This document shows, one piece after another, positions 38,924 through 46,863 of a stretch of 58,174 nucleotides of DNA; positions within the stretch are counted from its first letter, which is position 1, and each line of letters opens with the position of its first letter. The position numbers were made by a program, and so were the translations under genes. The notes under the pieces were generated by a model that had not been told where the DNA came from, searched no databases, and was given only the letters and a program-made list of their open reading frames with translations. The DNA is from Candidatus Gastranaerophilales bacterium. GTDB taxonomy: Bacteria; Cyanobacteriota; Vampirovibrionia; Gastranaerophilales; JAILCC01. The stretch covers positions 1 through 58,174 of the forward strand of contig JAQVHS010000013.1 in NCBI GenBank assembly GCA_028696075.1, read 5' to 3'.

Positions 38924-40879
38924 TCATATAAAAGCATACTCTTCAAGTTTTTTAACTAAGTCATAATTACCGGCATCAAGCCCTTTGACCTTAAGCGCAT
39001 AAATAAGAATTTGAGCTAAATTAGCGGCTTTACCTTTTGCTAATTGATTAAAATAAAACCACTCAAAGTTATTAGGCAGCCTTAACGACCAATTTTGCTC
39101 TCCCGATGTTCCGGGTTTATTATAAACATCTTCTATTCCGAAAAAGTCAGTGAAAAAGAGCTGAATATTTTGAGAATTTGCGGTAAATAATTCAACAAGT
39201 TTCGCCTTGGTGAGTTCCTGTGCATTCTTGGATAACTCTACAGCATAAGAATCTATATAATTTTTATCCAAACATAAATCCGCCGATAAATTTTTGGCAT
39301 GCAAGTATCCTTCTGCCGTGTTAATCATTGATTTTGCCCACATAGAAACAGGTTCATTGTCGTGAGTACCAACCATTATCCAGCTGTTAGCATCTGTATT
39401 AATGCCTCTGTAGGGATGTTCGGGTTTCTCAGGCTTAACGAACTGGGTTAATCTCATACCGCTAAGCTCAAACTGCTCCATAACTTTTTCAACGGGATAT
39501 GTCAAAGTACCCAAGTCTTCACATATAATGGAATCTTTACCTATACCTTCCGCTTTTGCCGCTGCCATAACTATTTTTTCAATTAAAGCGGCGTATCTTG
39601 AGATTTGTTCTTTGGTAAGAGATTTAACTCGGTATTCGCTGTCTGAATCAAATTCCAAATTCAAATCACTTTCTTTTGCTATTGCATATCGGGAAAGCTC
39701 CGGATGTTCGGGAGAAGAATAAAGTCTTCCTGCTCCTTCCTGAGCTTTTGGCTTAAATCCTTCTTTGTAAACCCAAGGGTCGACCAATCCCACAAAGTGG
39801 TCAATCCTGACACCGCCGGGGTTTTCTTTAAACATCTTCCTGTAAAGGTTAAACATTAGTTTGCCGCCTTCACCCAAAGAGCCGTTTTTGTTAAACATTT
39901 TCTCAGGGTTCATAACACTAAAACCCCATGCCTGACCGTCTTTTGAAAAATAATCCGGAGGACAGCCCAAACACCAGCCTTTTAAGAACAATGCCTGATT
40001 AGCCCAGCAATCTCTGTCTGAAAAAGCCACTTGCCTGTCCGCTATCATTTTTATGCCTTTAGAAAGCGCATAATTCTTCATTTCTTCTTTTTGTTTTGCC
40101 GCTATGAACTGGCAGAAATTATAAAACTCAATTTCGTTAACATATTTGGATTGAATTTCTTTAATTCTTTGTGCTGAGGCAATTTGACCTTCCTTTGTAT
40201 TCATATTGAAAAGATTTCTGTCAATTTCATCATCCCATGCAGGCCAGTAATCATTGTTATGCTTTACCGATAATGCTTCATAAAGAGCATCCTTTTCAAG
40301 CCAGTCATTATTTTGGGCAGTAAATTTATCAAGCTCTTTTTTCATTGCAACAGCCTGCTTATCCTTTTTAACAAGTTTAAGGTTGAACGAGCTGAAAGCT
40401 TCTTTCAGGGCCGTCATTTGATTTGTAAAGATATAAGAGTAAGCTACTTTGTTAACTCCTTTGTTAGGGTTGTTTTCAACTATTGAGTTAAAAGTTTCGC
40501 TGCTCAAAAGGTTTGCATAATTATCCTGCGTTAATTCATATAAGTCTATAAACAAAGGATTATTCGAAAAAACTGTCCCCGTATAAGGTGAAGCATCGAT
40601 AGCTTTTGTTTTTCCGGCAGGTCCAAGCTGAATGCTTGTGAAAATTCCTTGCGCAAAATCAACCAGTTTCTTGGCTCCTTCCGAGCAAAAAGACCCCATG
40701 CCTGTATCTTGAAATTCAACAGAAGGGAAACTTGCACCATGGATAATCAATGAAAATTGTTTCTTATTAAGCAATTCCAGTGCTTTTCTAATCGTTTGTT
40801 TATAGTCTTGTCCAAGCTTTAAAATAGTTTGAGTTTCAGGCATGTTTTGCGTACCTATATAGTCTAATCGTAAAAACAT
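38924..40879 (-). CDS. malQ: 4-alpha-glucanotransferase (amylomaltase, GH77)
   Basis: Transfers alpha-1,4-glucan segments in glycogen or maltodextrin metabolism. Catalytic residues are recognisable: the nucleophile Asp in G-V-R-I-D-H-F-V-G-L, the acid/base Glu in I-I-C-E-D-L-G-T-L, and the third Asp in G-T-H-D-N-E-P. The N-terminal S-P-Y ... N-P-L-F-I-D-L-Y-E-L stretch is also typical. At 651 residues it is longer than the 500-residue standard enzyme, with extra sequence in the first half. The start is uncertain: the ATG at 40879 follows a -10-like TATAAT with almost no leader, and the in-frame ATG at 40843 begins M-P-E-T-Q-T with only a weak AGG upstream. Confidence 0.9.
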   Translation of the reverse strand: MFLRLDYIGTQNMPETQTILKLGQDYKQTIRKALELLNKKQFSLIIHGASFPSVEFQDTGMGSFCSEGAKKLVDFAQGIFTSIQLGPAGKTKAIDASPYTGTVFSNNPLFIDLYELTQDNYANLLSSETFNSIVENNPNKGVNKVAYSYIFTNQMTALKEAFSSFNLKLVKKDKQAVAMKKELDKFTAQNNDWLEKDALYEALSVKHNNDYWPAWDDEIDRNLFNMNTKEGQIASAQRIKEIQSKYVNEIEFYNFCQFIAAKQKEEMKNYALSKGIKMIADRQVAFSDRDCWANQALFLKGWCLGCPPDYFSKDGQAWGFSVMNPEKMFNKNGSLGEGGKLMFNLYRKMFKENPGGVRIDHFVGLVDPWVYKEGFKPKAQEGAGRLYSSPEHPELSRYAIAKESDLNLEFDSDSEYRVKSLTKEQISRYAALIEKIVMAAAKAEGIGKDSIICEDLGTLTYPVEKVMEQFELSGMRLTQFVKPEKPEHPYRGINTDANSWIMVGTHDNEPVSMWAKSMINTAEGYLHAKNLSADLCLDKNYIDSYAVELSKNAQELTKAKLVELFTANSQNIQLFFTDFFGIEDVYNKPGTSGEQNWSLRLPNNFEWFYFNQLAKGKAANLAQILIYALKVKGLDAGNYDLVKKLEEYAFI

Positions 40880-40965
40880 TATATTATTTAAAAAAAAATT
40901 ATAAAAGGGCTTGAATGATATCTTTTACAATACTAAATAATATCCCGGCTTCACCCCAATCCCGA

Positions 40966-41046
40966 CCTCTCAACTTCCCAGCTTCTCAACTTCCCAGCTT
41001 CTCAACTTCCCAGCTTCTCAACTTCCCAGCTTCCCAGCTGCTTAGC
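40966..41046. repeat. 16-nt tandem repeat upstream of nusB
   Basis: The unit CTTCTCAACTTCCCAG repeats nearly perfectly about four times, then grades into CTTCCCAGCTGCTTAGCTGC. It lies in the gap between malQ and nusB. Read on the other strand it resembles the AAGCTGAGCAGCTGGGCAGC words that form the in-frame repeat of ftsY 800 nt away. Confidence 0.85.
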
Positions 41047-41115
41047 TGCAAACTCTTCACCTCAATTAATCTTTGTGATTTAATATTTAACAGATACTGG
41101 AAAGAGGTAAAAAAA

Positions 41116-41769
41116 GTGAACGCAAGAAGAGCTTCAAGAGAACTTATAATTATGGTTCTTTCTCAAATAAAACTTGAAAAGAAAGACTTTGATATAGATG
41201 AAATATTATTAAACTCGGTAAGAACACTGGTAAGTAACGCTAACGATGATTTAAAAACGACTACAACAAGTCTTATAAATGTAAAAGAATATATTCAAAA
41301 CCTTGAATTAAACGCGGACGTAAATAAAACAAGACCAATCGGCGTAAAAAATATCGCCGTACAACTGCCTATGACAAAAGATTTTGAAGAAAAGATAGAT
41401 ATACTTTTAGATGTTGTAGAAAAATGCTATCAGGCAACGGAAATATCCGAGCTGGCGCTTTTGGAGGAAGTAAACGAAGTTAAATCTTACGCAAGAGGAA
41501 TAGTGGAATTAATAAGGGATAACCGCCAAAAGATTGACGATGCAATAAGTGAATCCGCTATAGGCTGGGACATTAAAAGAATGGTGGCAATAGACCTTTC
41601 TATTTTAAGAATGGCTGCTTGCGAACTGTTCTTTTCAAAAGACGTTCCGGTTAAAGTCATTGTAGATGAAGCCGTAGAGATAGCAAAAAAATACTCCACG
41701 GATGAAAGCACGTCTTTTATCCACGGAATTTTGGGCAAAATCGCAGAAGTTAACAAAATAAAGAAATAA
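41116..41769 (+). CDS. nusB: NusB-type transcription antitermination/ribosome-assembly factor
   Basis: NusB pairs with NusE (S10) on the boxA of rRNA leaders. The all-helical fold begins N-A-R-R-A-S-R-E-L-I-I-M-V-L-S-Q. The C-terminal signature I-G-W-D-I-K-R-M-V-A-I-D-L-S-I-L-R-M-A, with V-P-V-K-V-I-V-D-E-A-V-E-I-A-K-K-Y-S, is classic. I use the GTG at 41116, with AGAGG 8 nt upstream. A longer frame from 40915 is open only because the tandem repeat upstream lacks stops. At 217 residues it is longer than the usual 140-160, with the extra part in the first half. It starts the nusB-ftsY-ffh group. Confidence 0.9.
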   Translation: MNARRASRELIIMVLSQIKLEKKDFDIDEILLNSVRTLVSNANDDLKTTTTSLINVKEYIQNLELNADVNKTRPIGVKNIAVQLPMTKDFEEKIDILLDVVEKCYQATEISELALLEEVNEVKSYARGIVELIRDNRQKIDDAISESAIGWDIKRMVAIDLSILRMAACELFFSKDVPVKVIVDEAVEIAKKYSTDESTSFIHGILGKIAEVNKIKK

Positions 41770-41774
41770 AGTTT

Positions 41775-42947
41775 ATGTTTAATTTTTTCAGAAAAAAAGA
41801 AAAACCCGTTAAGGAAGCTGAGCAGCTGGGCAGCTTAGAAGCTGAGAATACCAACGAGAAGGAAGCTGAGCAGCTGGGCAGCTCGGAAGCTGAGAATACC
41901 AACGAGAAGGAAGCTGAGCAGCTGGGCGGCTTAGAAGCTGAGAATACCAACGAGAAAGAAGCTAAGCAGCTGGGCGGCTCGGAAGCTGAGAATGCTGTTG
42001 AAGAAATTATTGAAGAAACGAAAGAAGAGCCGCAAAAAAATGATTTCTCTTTCTCATTTTTTCATCTGAAAGAAACCATAGAAAAAACGGGTAAAACCCT
42101 TGTTGAAAGTTTTGTAGCAAACTTATCCAACGAAGAAAAAATTGATGAGGACACTCTCGATGAAATGGAAGAAACGCTTATCAAAGCTGACTTAGGGGTT
42201 GAAACTTCCGCTTACATAATAGACAACCTGAGAGCGCAAAGGGATAAAATAACACAATCAAACTTAAGAGAATTTTTAAAAAATCAATTTATGGCAATTT
42301 TAAATCAGACCCCTTCGGACAAAATCCACCTCACACCCAATCAGCTTAACATATTTCTCGTAACAGGCGTAAATGGGGCGGGCAAAACAACCCTTATAGG
42401 CAAAATGGCATACAAATTCAAGCAGGAGGGCAAAAAAGTCCTTATTGCCGCAGGTGATACATTCAGAGCCGCAGCGGAAGAACAGCTTGATATTTGGTCA
42501 AAAAGAGCAGGTGCCGACATTATCAGAAATGACGGAGCTGACAGTGCCTCGGTTGTTTTTGATGCCATAAAACAAGCTAAAGAAAAAAACTACGACATAC
42601 TTTTAATAGACACGGCAGGGCGTTTGCAAAATAAATTCAACCTGATGGAAGAACTTGGAAAAATCAAAAAGGTTATAGATAATCAGGCGCCTGAAAATCT
42701 CGCCGAAAGTATGCTTGTAATAGATGCTTCCACCGGTCAAAATGCGCTCAAACAGGCAGAAGTATTCTCACAAACCGTGGATTTAACCTCCGTGGGTTTG
42801 ACAAAACTTGACGGAAGTTCAAAAGGCGCCATAGTTGTAGCCATAGCAAAAGAACTCAAAATTCCCGTCAAACTCGTCGGGGTCGGAGAAAAACTTGAAG
42901 ATATAAGAGAATTTTCGTCGGCAAAATTCATAGAAGCTTTATTTTAA
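41775..42947 (+). CDS. ftsY: Signal-recognition-particle receptor FtsY with a repeated acidic leader
   Basis: The membrane receptor GTPase that docks SRP-ribosome complexes. After a short basic start (M-F-N-F-F-R-K-K-E-K) comes an acidic region of 75 residues built from four 16-residue repeats beginning E-A-E-Q-L-G, then the NG domain: P-loop G-V-N-G-A-G-K-T-T near residue 200, D-T-A-G-R-L-Q-N-K near 278, T-K-L-D-G-S-S-K-G near 340, ending at L-F. FtsY acidic leaders are variable, so the repeat may be tolerated. The gene follows nusB by 5 nt and precedes ffh by 20 nt, putting the receptor and its partner together. Confidence 0.96.
   Translation: MFNFFRKKEKPVKEAEQLGSLEAENTNEKEAEQLGSSEAENTNEKEAEQLGGLEAENTNEKEAKQLGGSEAENAVEEIIEETKEEPQKNDFSFSFFHLKETIEKTGKTLVESFVANLSNEEKIDEDTLDEMEETLIKADLGVETSAYIIDNLRAQRDKITQSNLREFLKNQFMAILNQTPSDKIHLTPNQLNIFLVTGVNGAGKTTLIGKMAYKFKQEGKKVLIAAGDTFRAAAEEQLDIWSKRAGADIIRNDGADSASVVFDAIKQAKEKNYDILLIDTAGRLQNKFNLMEELGKIKKVIDNQAPENLAESMLVIDASTGQNALKQAEVFSQTVDLTSVGLTKLDGSSKGAIVVAIAKELKIPVKLVGVGEKLEDIREFSSAKFIEALF
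41814..42005 (+). repeat. Four 48-nt in-frame repeats inside ftsY
   Basis: Each unit encodes E-A-[EK]-Q-L-G-[SG]-[LS]-E-A-E-N and four more residues (N-terminal copies T-N-E-K). The units differ mainly at a few bases (AGC/GGC, TTA/TCG). The DNA words match, in reverse, the noncoding 16-nt repeat upstream of nusB. Confidence 0.9.
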
Positions 42948-42967
42948 TAATTATTCAGGAGTTATAA

Positions 42968-44335
42968 ATGTTTGAATCACTATCCGAAAGACTGCAAAAT
43001 ATTATAAAGAACACCAGCCAATCCAAGCTGACAGATGAAAATATGCAAGAGGCTTTTCGTGAAATTCGCCGTGCGTTTCTTGAGGCTGACGTAAGCTTAA
43101 AAGTTGTTAAAGCTTTTATCTCAAATATAAGAGAAAAAGCGGAAGGGCAGGAAGTTTTAAAAAGTATTTCCCCGTCGCAGCAGCTCATCAAAATAGTAAA
43201 CGATGAGCTTGTCGAGCTTTTAGGACATGAAAACAAACCTTTGATTTTTAGTGGACATCCAAGCCTTATAATGATGCTCGGACTGCAAGGTTCGGGTAAA
43301 ACAACCTCAGCGGCAAAACTTGCTGTTAAATTAAGAAAAGACGGCAAAAAACCTCTTCTCGTAGCTTGTGACGTCTATAGACCTGCTGCGATTAAACAGC
43401 TTCAAACCTTGGGTAAACAAATAGGCGCAGAGGTTTTCACCATTGACGGCAATACAAATGTCAGTGAAATAGTAGCTCAATCCATTGAACACGCAAAAAA
43501 TAATAATTTCGACACATTAATTATAGACACAGCCGGACGTTTGCAGATAGACACTCAAATGATGGCGGAGCTTTTGCTGATAGACAGAGCTTTTGAGCCT
43601 GCCGAAAAACTCCTTGTAATAGACGCTATGACAGGTCAAGAGGCCGTGAATGTGGCACAATCATTTAATGAGCAGCTTGAGGTTACAGGTATCGTATTAT
43701 CAAAACTTGACGGCGATGCCAGAGGCGGTGCCGCACTGAGTGTTGTATATTCTACCCAAAAACCCATCAAATTCACAGGCACCGGCGAAAAACTAGATGC
43801 GCTTGATGTTTTCTACCCTGAGCGTATGGCTCAAAGAATTTTAGGTATGGGAGATATTGTATCTTTAGTGGAAAAAGCACAGGAAAACTTCGACATAGAG
43901 CAGGCAAAAGACCTTGAAAAGAAAATGCGTAAGAAAGAATTTACGCTGGAAGATTTTTTAGGTTTGCAAAAACAAATGAAAATGCTCGGTTCTATGGGAC
44001 AAATTCTGAATATGCTGCCCATCCCCGGGATTGATAAAAATACAAAAGACCTGATTGCAAATCAGAGTGAAGCTCAAATGAAAAAAATCGAAGCCTGCAT
44101 TAAAAGTATGACTTCAAAAGAGCGAAAAAAGCCCGAAATTATAAACATAAGCAGAAGAGAAAGAATAGCAAAAGGCTGCGGAATGGAAGTTGCTGACGTC
44201 ACGGCTTTTCTAAAACAGTTTGAGCAAATGCGCCAAATGATGCAAAACATGTCAAAAATGACCCAAAATTTACGCAAAAATCCTCATATGGCCCGCAATA
44301 TGATGCGCAATATGAAGAACTTCCGCAAAAAGTAG
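42968..44335 (+). CDS. ffh: Signal recognition particle protein Ffh (SRP54)
   Basis: The GTPase that binds signal peptides on ribosomes and 4.5S RNA. N domain: M-F-E-S-L-S-E-R-L. G domain: P-loop G-L-Q-G-S-G-K-T-T near 105, D-T-A-G-R-L-Q-I-D near 190, S-K-L-D-G-D-A-R-G-G near 247. The M domain is Met-rich with G-M-G-D-I and the RNA-binding I-S-R-R-E-R-I-A-K-G-C-G-M near residue 395. It ends in a Met/Asn/Lys tail. The last 28 bases, up to and including the stop, recur at 45032 with two mismatches. Confidence 0.97.
   Translation: MFESLSERLQNIIKNTSQSKLTDENMQEAFREIRRAFLEADVSLKVVKAFISNIREKAEGQEVLKSISPSQQLIKIVNDELVELLGHENKPLIFSGHPSLIMMLGLQGSGKTTSAAKLAVKLRKDGKKPLLVACDVYRPAAIKQLQTLGKQIGAEVFTIDGNTNVSEIVAQSIEHAKNNNFDTLIIDTAGRLQIDTQMMAELLLIDRAFEPAEKLLVIDAMTGQEAVNVAQSFNEQLEVTGIVLSKLDGDARGGAALSVVYSTQKPIKFTGTGEKLDALDVFYPERMAQRILGMGDIVSLVEKAQENFDIEQAKDLEKKMRKKEFTLEDFLGLQKQMKMLGSMGQILNMLPIPGIDKNTKDLIANQSEAQMKKIEACIKSMTSKERKKPEIINISRRERIAKGCGMEVADVTAFLKQFEQMRQMMQNMSKMTQNLRKNPHMARNMMRNMKNFRKK
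44308..44335 (+). repeat. Left copy of a 28-nt direct repeat: 3' end of ffh
   Basis: The final codons of ffh (encoding N-M-K-N-F-R-K-K and the stop). 26 of 28 bases are repeated at 45032-45059, on the other side of a two-gene cassette. Confidence 0.9.
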
Positions 44336-44340
44336 TCCAA

Positions 44341-44646
44341 TTAGCGCTTTACAGTAAAGTAATAAAAATATTTGTCTAAACAACTATACTGAGTTAAATC
44401 TAAAAACATTTCACAAAAATGTTCTCTTAGCCTTGATAGCTCTTTGACTGCAGAGGGTTTTTGGGCTGTTTTAATAGTTAAATCTATTAATTCTAAAGCT
44501 CTTTCAAATGAACGCTGTGAAAGTTCTTCCCTGCCTTTTTCTTTCCATTTAAAGGTTCTACCAACCTCTGCCCCGATATTTGCCATTTGTTCAAAAAAAC
44601 TCATTTCACGCCAACGGCCTTGTGCTAAATTTTCGTGTGAAATCAT
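44341..44646 (-). CDS. 101-residue helical protein paired with DUF5674, unknown function
   Basis: Contains W-R-E-M-S-F-F-E-Q-M-A-N-I-G-A-E-V-G-R and S-F-E-R-A-L-E-L-I-D-L-T-I. These features recall a widespread uncharacterised bacterial/archaeal helical family (w..m.f.eQlaNigsEv.Ra), often next to other small genes. No signal peptide; probably all helical, and a HEPN-like RNA-targeting fold is only a guess. It overlaps DUF5674 by 4 nt and lies second in that operon. Five nt separate its stop from the ffh stop, and both genes are enclosed by the duplicated ffh end. A toxin-antitoxin type pair is possible. Confidence 0.7.
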   Translation of the reverse strand: MISHENLAQGRWREMSFFEQMANIGAEVGRTFKWKEKGREELSQRSFERALELIDLTIKTAQKPSAVKELSRLREHFCEMFLDLTQYSCLDKYFYYFTVKR

Positions 44647-44978
44647 ATCGAAATCCTAGCATTTACGATAGAAATTATTTTACTTCTTATAGCTTCATTT
44701 TCTACGCTTCTTGAGCGATTATTTTGAGAAGGTCTGATATTTATCATTGAATCAAATTCTATAAAATCGTCCTCATCCGGATACAGGTTAATACCCCATA
44801 AAGATGCTTGCGCGCTACCTTGTTGTAATAATTCGGCTTCTATATCCGCATGTAATTCAGCATCTATGGCTAAAATTCCTTTATCAACATCAACAACGCC
44901 CTTAACCATTTCTCCAAAAATATTTTTTGCAATACTTCGCAGTTCCTCTAAGGTCAATTTCTCCGTCAATATCAGCAT
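44643..44978 (-). CDS. DUF5674 family protein
   Basis: Matches the pattern of DUF5674: M-V-K-G-V-V-D-V-D-K-G-I-L-A-I-D-A-E-L-H-A-D near the middle, L-L-Q-Q-G-S-A-Q-A-S-L-W-G-I-N-L-Y-P, and D-S-M-I-N-I-R-P-S-Q-N-N-R-S-R. The family is small, of unknown function, with conserved His/Asp and Asn/Arg positions that look catalytic or binding. TAGGG lies 8 nt before the start. The gene leads a leftward two-gene unit with the 101-residue protein, inserted behind ffh. Confidence 0.75.
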   Translation of the reverse strand: MLILTEKLTLEELRSIAKNIFGEMVKGVVDVDKGILAIDAELHADIEAELLQQGSAQASLWGINLYPDEDDFIEFDSMINIRPSQNNRSRSVENEAIRSKIISIVNARISI

Positions 44979-45031
44979 ATTATTACCCTATTGTGCCAAA
45001 CTAAACTTCATATATTCTAACACAAAACCTA

Positions 45032-45059
45032 CAATATGAAAAACTTCCGCAGAAAGTAG
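45032..45059 (+). repeat. Right copy of the ffh 3' end, beyond the two-gene cassette
   Basis: 26 of 28 bases match the end of ffh, including the stop codon. One mismatch is synonymous and the other changes Lys to Arg, so the fragment still spells a good ffh C-terminus (N-M-K-N-F-R-R-K). It may be the original gene end, displaced when the cassette came in. Confidence 0.85.
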
Positions 45060-45116
45060 CAAAAATTTTTTTTCCCGGTATTTAATAACTTCGTTGATGT
45101 AGCTATTGAGGTTTCA

Positions 45117-45773
45117 ATGCTTAACTCTGTAAGTTTTTTAAACGGTATTGCCCATACACCCGGTCAAAAAGTTTCAACATTCCCTAAACAAAGTGTTGGC
45201 TTAGATAGGGATGTTTTTCAAAAAACATCGAATATAGCGTTTAAAGGTTTACCAAGTCTGGAACCGCCCGTAAAAACAACCATTATTGCTAAAAGAACCG
45301 GCGAGCAGCTTGATGCGGTTATAAAATTTTGTGATGATGAAGGCAAAGATAAGTTAAAGCTCGTTGCAAATAAGCTTCTTATGGGTGAAGTTACTTTTAT
45401 CAATATGCCAAAACATCCGTATTACGGTCTTTTTGAAAATAAAGACTACGTATCTAAGGGCTGTATATTTGTAACTTTAATAGACTCAAATTTCCGCAAA
45501 AAATACGCTCAGGTTGGAACAAGATTAATGCAGGAAATTGTAAGAAGAAGCCTGAAAGAAGGGCATGAAGGCAGGGTAATACTGCAGTCAACAAACGGTT
45601 CATCTCCGTTTTATCACAAATTAGGCTTCAAACCTTACTTGGACCCCGAAGGCAGATGCACAAAGGCGATAATTGATAAAATAAACAACCCCAAAAAGTA
45701 TTCGTTTTTAGATAATGCCATTGTAGAAATGTATTTACCCGAAGAAAACGCAGCTAAATTATTAGCTAAATAA
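45117..45773 (+). CDS. GNAT-type acetyltransferase-like protein
   Basis: The first 60 residues are a Ser/Pro/Phe-rich leader (M-L-N-S-V-S-F-L-N-G ... D-V-F-Q-K-T-S-N-I-A-F-K-G). A GNAT-like fold follows. The acetyl-CoA loop Q-V-G-T-R-L-M-Q-E-I-V corresponds to motif A (Q/R-x-x-G-x-G/A). The late part S-S-P-F-Y-H-K-L-G-F-K-P is the typical end of motif B. The substrate is unknown. Its leader shares D-x-F-x-K-[ST] and F-K-x words with the protein at 5946. No operon partners; about 80 nt to the next gene. Confidence 0.75.
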   Translation: MLNSVSFLNGIAHTPGQKVSTFPKQSVGLDRDVFQKTSNIAFKGLPSLEPPVKTTIIAKRTGEQLDAVIKFCDDEGKDKLKLVANKLLMGEVTFINMPKHPYYGLFENKDYVSKGCIFVTLIDSNFRKKYAQVGTRLMQEIVRRSLKEGHEGRVILQSTNGSSPFYHKLGFKPYLDPEGRCTKAIIDKINNPKKYSFLDNAIVEMYLPEENAAKLLAK

Positions 45774-45855
45774 CCAAGTCTTTACATATTTTTTATTTGC
45801 CCTCGTTGGAATTTTTAATTATTATTAGAAAGATATTGAAAAAAAGAGAACAAAC

Positions 45856-46860
45856 ATGCAAGAAAAAACAGCAGCAATAGTAGGATGCGGAATATGGGGA
45901 AGAAATCTGGTGCGTAATTTTTACGCTTTAGGCGCCCTTCATACAGTATGCGACCTAGATTTTGAAAATTTAAAAATAGTGAAGGAAAATTACGAAGGAG
46001 TTTGTTTAACATCAGACTTCGAAAGTTTACTTAACTCAAAAGAAATACAGGCTATTATAATTGCTACCCCGAGCCATACCCACTACCATCTTGTTAAAAA
46101 AGCGCTTCTTGCAGGAAAACACGTCTATGTGGAAAAACCAATTGCAACAAGCGCGAAGGAAGCGTTTGAACTTAATAAACTGGCACAAAAAAACGACCTG
46201 ACTTTAATGGTAGGACACTTGCTGCTTTATCATCCTGCCGTAAACAGGCTTAGAGAAATTGTACAAAGCGGAGCTTTAGGCGAAGTTAGTTATGCACAAA
46301 GCGACCGTTTAAATGTAAATTACTTTAAAAACGACCGCAGCGTAATGTGGGATTTAGCTCCGCATGATTTGTCTATGATGTCCTACGTTGTGGGCAAAGA
46401 CCCTATTAATGTAATTTCGGCAGTCGGCTGCTCTTCGGATAAAAACGATATTATGGATATAGTTCACCTTGGTATCAAATTTGAGGATGGCGTAACGGCA
46501 CATATTTCAAACAGCTGGATTACGCCTGCGAAGCACGTTCGCCTTATGGTCAGGGGTACAAAGGCAACTGCGATTTTGGATGACACTCTTCAGGAAAACA
46601 AGTTGATAATATTTGACAACTTTGCACCGGGTCAACAAAATGTAGAATATCCCGATTATCTTGAAATTGAACCCTTAAAGCTTGAGTGTCAACATTTCTT
46701 ATCCTGTATTAAAACAGGTCAAACGCCCAGAACAGACGGTGAAAACGGCTACAAGGTGGTGAAAATACTTGAGCAGGCTGACAAAATTATGTTGGGCGCA
46801 AAATTAAAAGAACTTGATAAAGTCAAATTTTCCTCTTCAAGAAGTAAAGCCAACGTTTAA
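45856..46860 (+). CDS. Gfo/Idh/MocA-family NAD(P)-dependent oxidoreductase
   Basis: The N-terminal Rossmann fold begins A-A-I-V-G-C-G-I-W-G-R-N-L. The family signature K-H-V-Y-V-E-K-P-I-A (catalytic Lys) lies near residue 95 and is followed by a C-terminal alpha/beta domain with W-D-L-A-P-H-D-L near 170, the pattern of sugar-nucleotide 3-dehydrogenases such as WbpB/WlbA. The role is probably oxidation of a sugar or UDP-sugar for surface polysaccharide. Length 334 is normal. The next gene (Cys cluster) begins 3 nt after its stop, so the two are co-transcribed. Confidence 0.88.
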   Translation: MQEKTAAIVGCGIWGRNLVRNFYALGALHTVCDLDFENLKIVKENYEGVCLTSDFESLLNSKEIQAIIIATPSHTHYHLVKKALLAGKHVYVEKPIATSAKEAFELNKLAQKNDLTLMVGHLLLYHPAVNRLREIVQSGALGEVSYAQSDRLNVNYFKNDRSVMWDLAPHDLSMMSYVVGKDPINVISAVGCSSDKNDIMDIVHLGIKFEDGVTAHISNSWITPAKHVRLMVRGTKATAILDDTLQENKLIIFDNFAPGQQNVEYPDYLEIEPLKLECQHFLSCIKTGQTPRTDGENGYKVVKILEQADKIMLGAKLKELDKVKFSSSRSKANV

Positions 46861-46863
46861 TTA

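Noticed and set aside
40966-41046. CRISPR-like array before nusB
   Set aside because: The repeats are 16 nt, directly abutting, without spacers, so it is a simple tandem repeat.
40915-41115. A longer nusB reading frame with about 67 extra N-terminal residues
   Set aside because: The extra part is a translation of the 16-nt tandem repeat (L-N-F-P-A-S-Q-L repeats). The GTG at 41116 has a good AGAGG and starts the true NusB fold.
41750-41950. Minus-strand Ser-rich repeat ORF at the start of ftsY
   Set aside because: It is the mirror of the in-frame ftsY repeat, kept open by the repeat composition.
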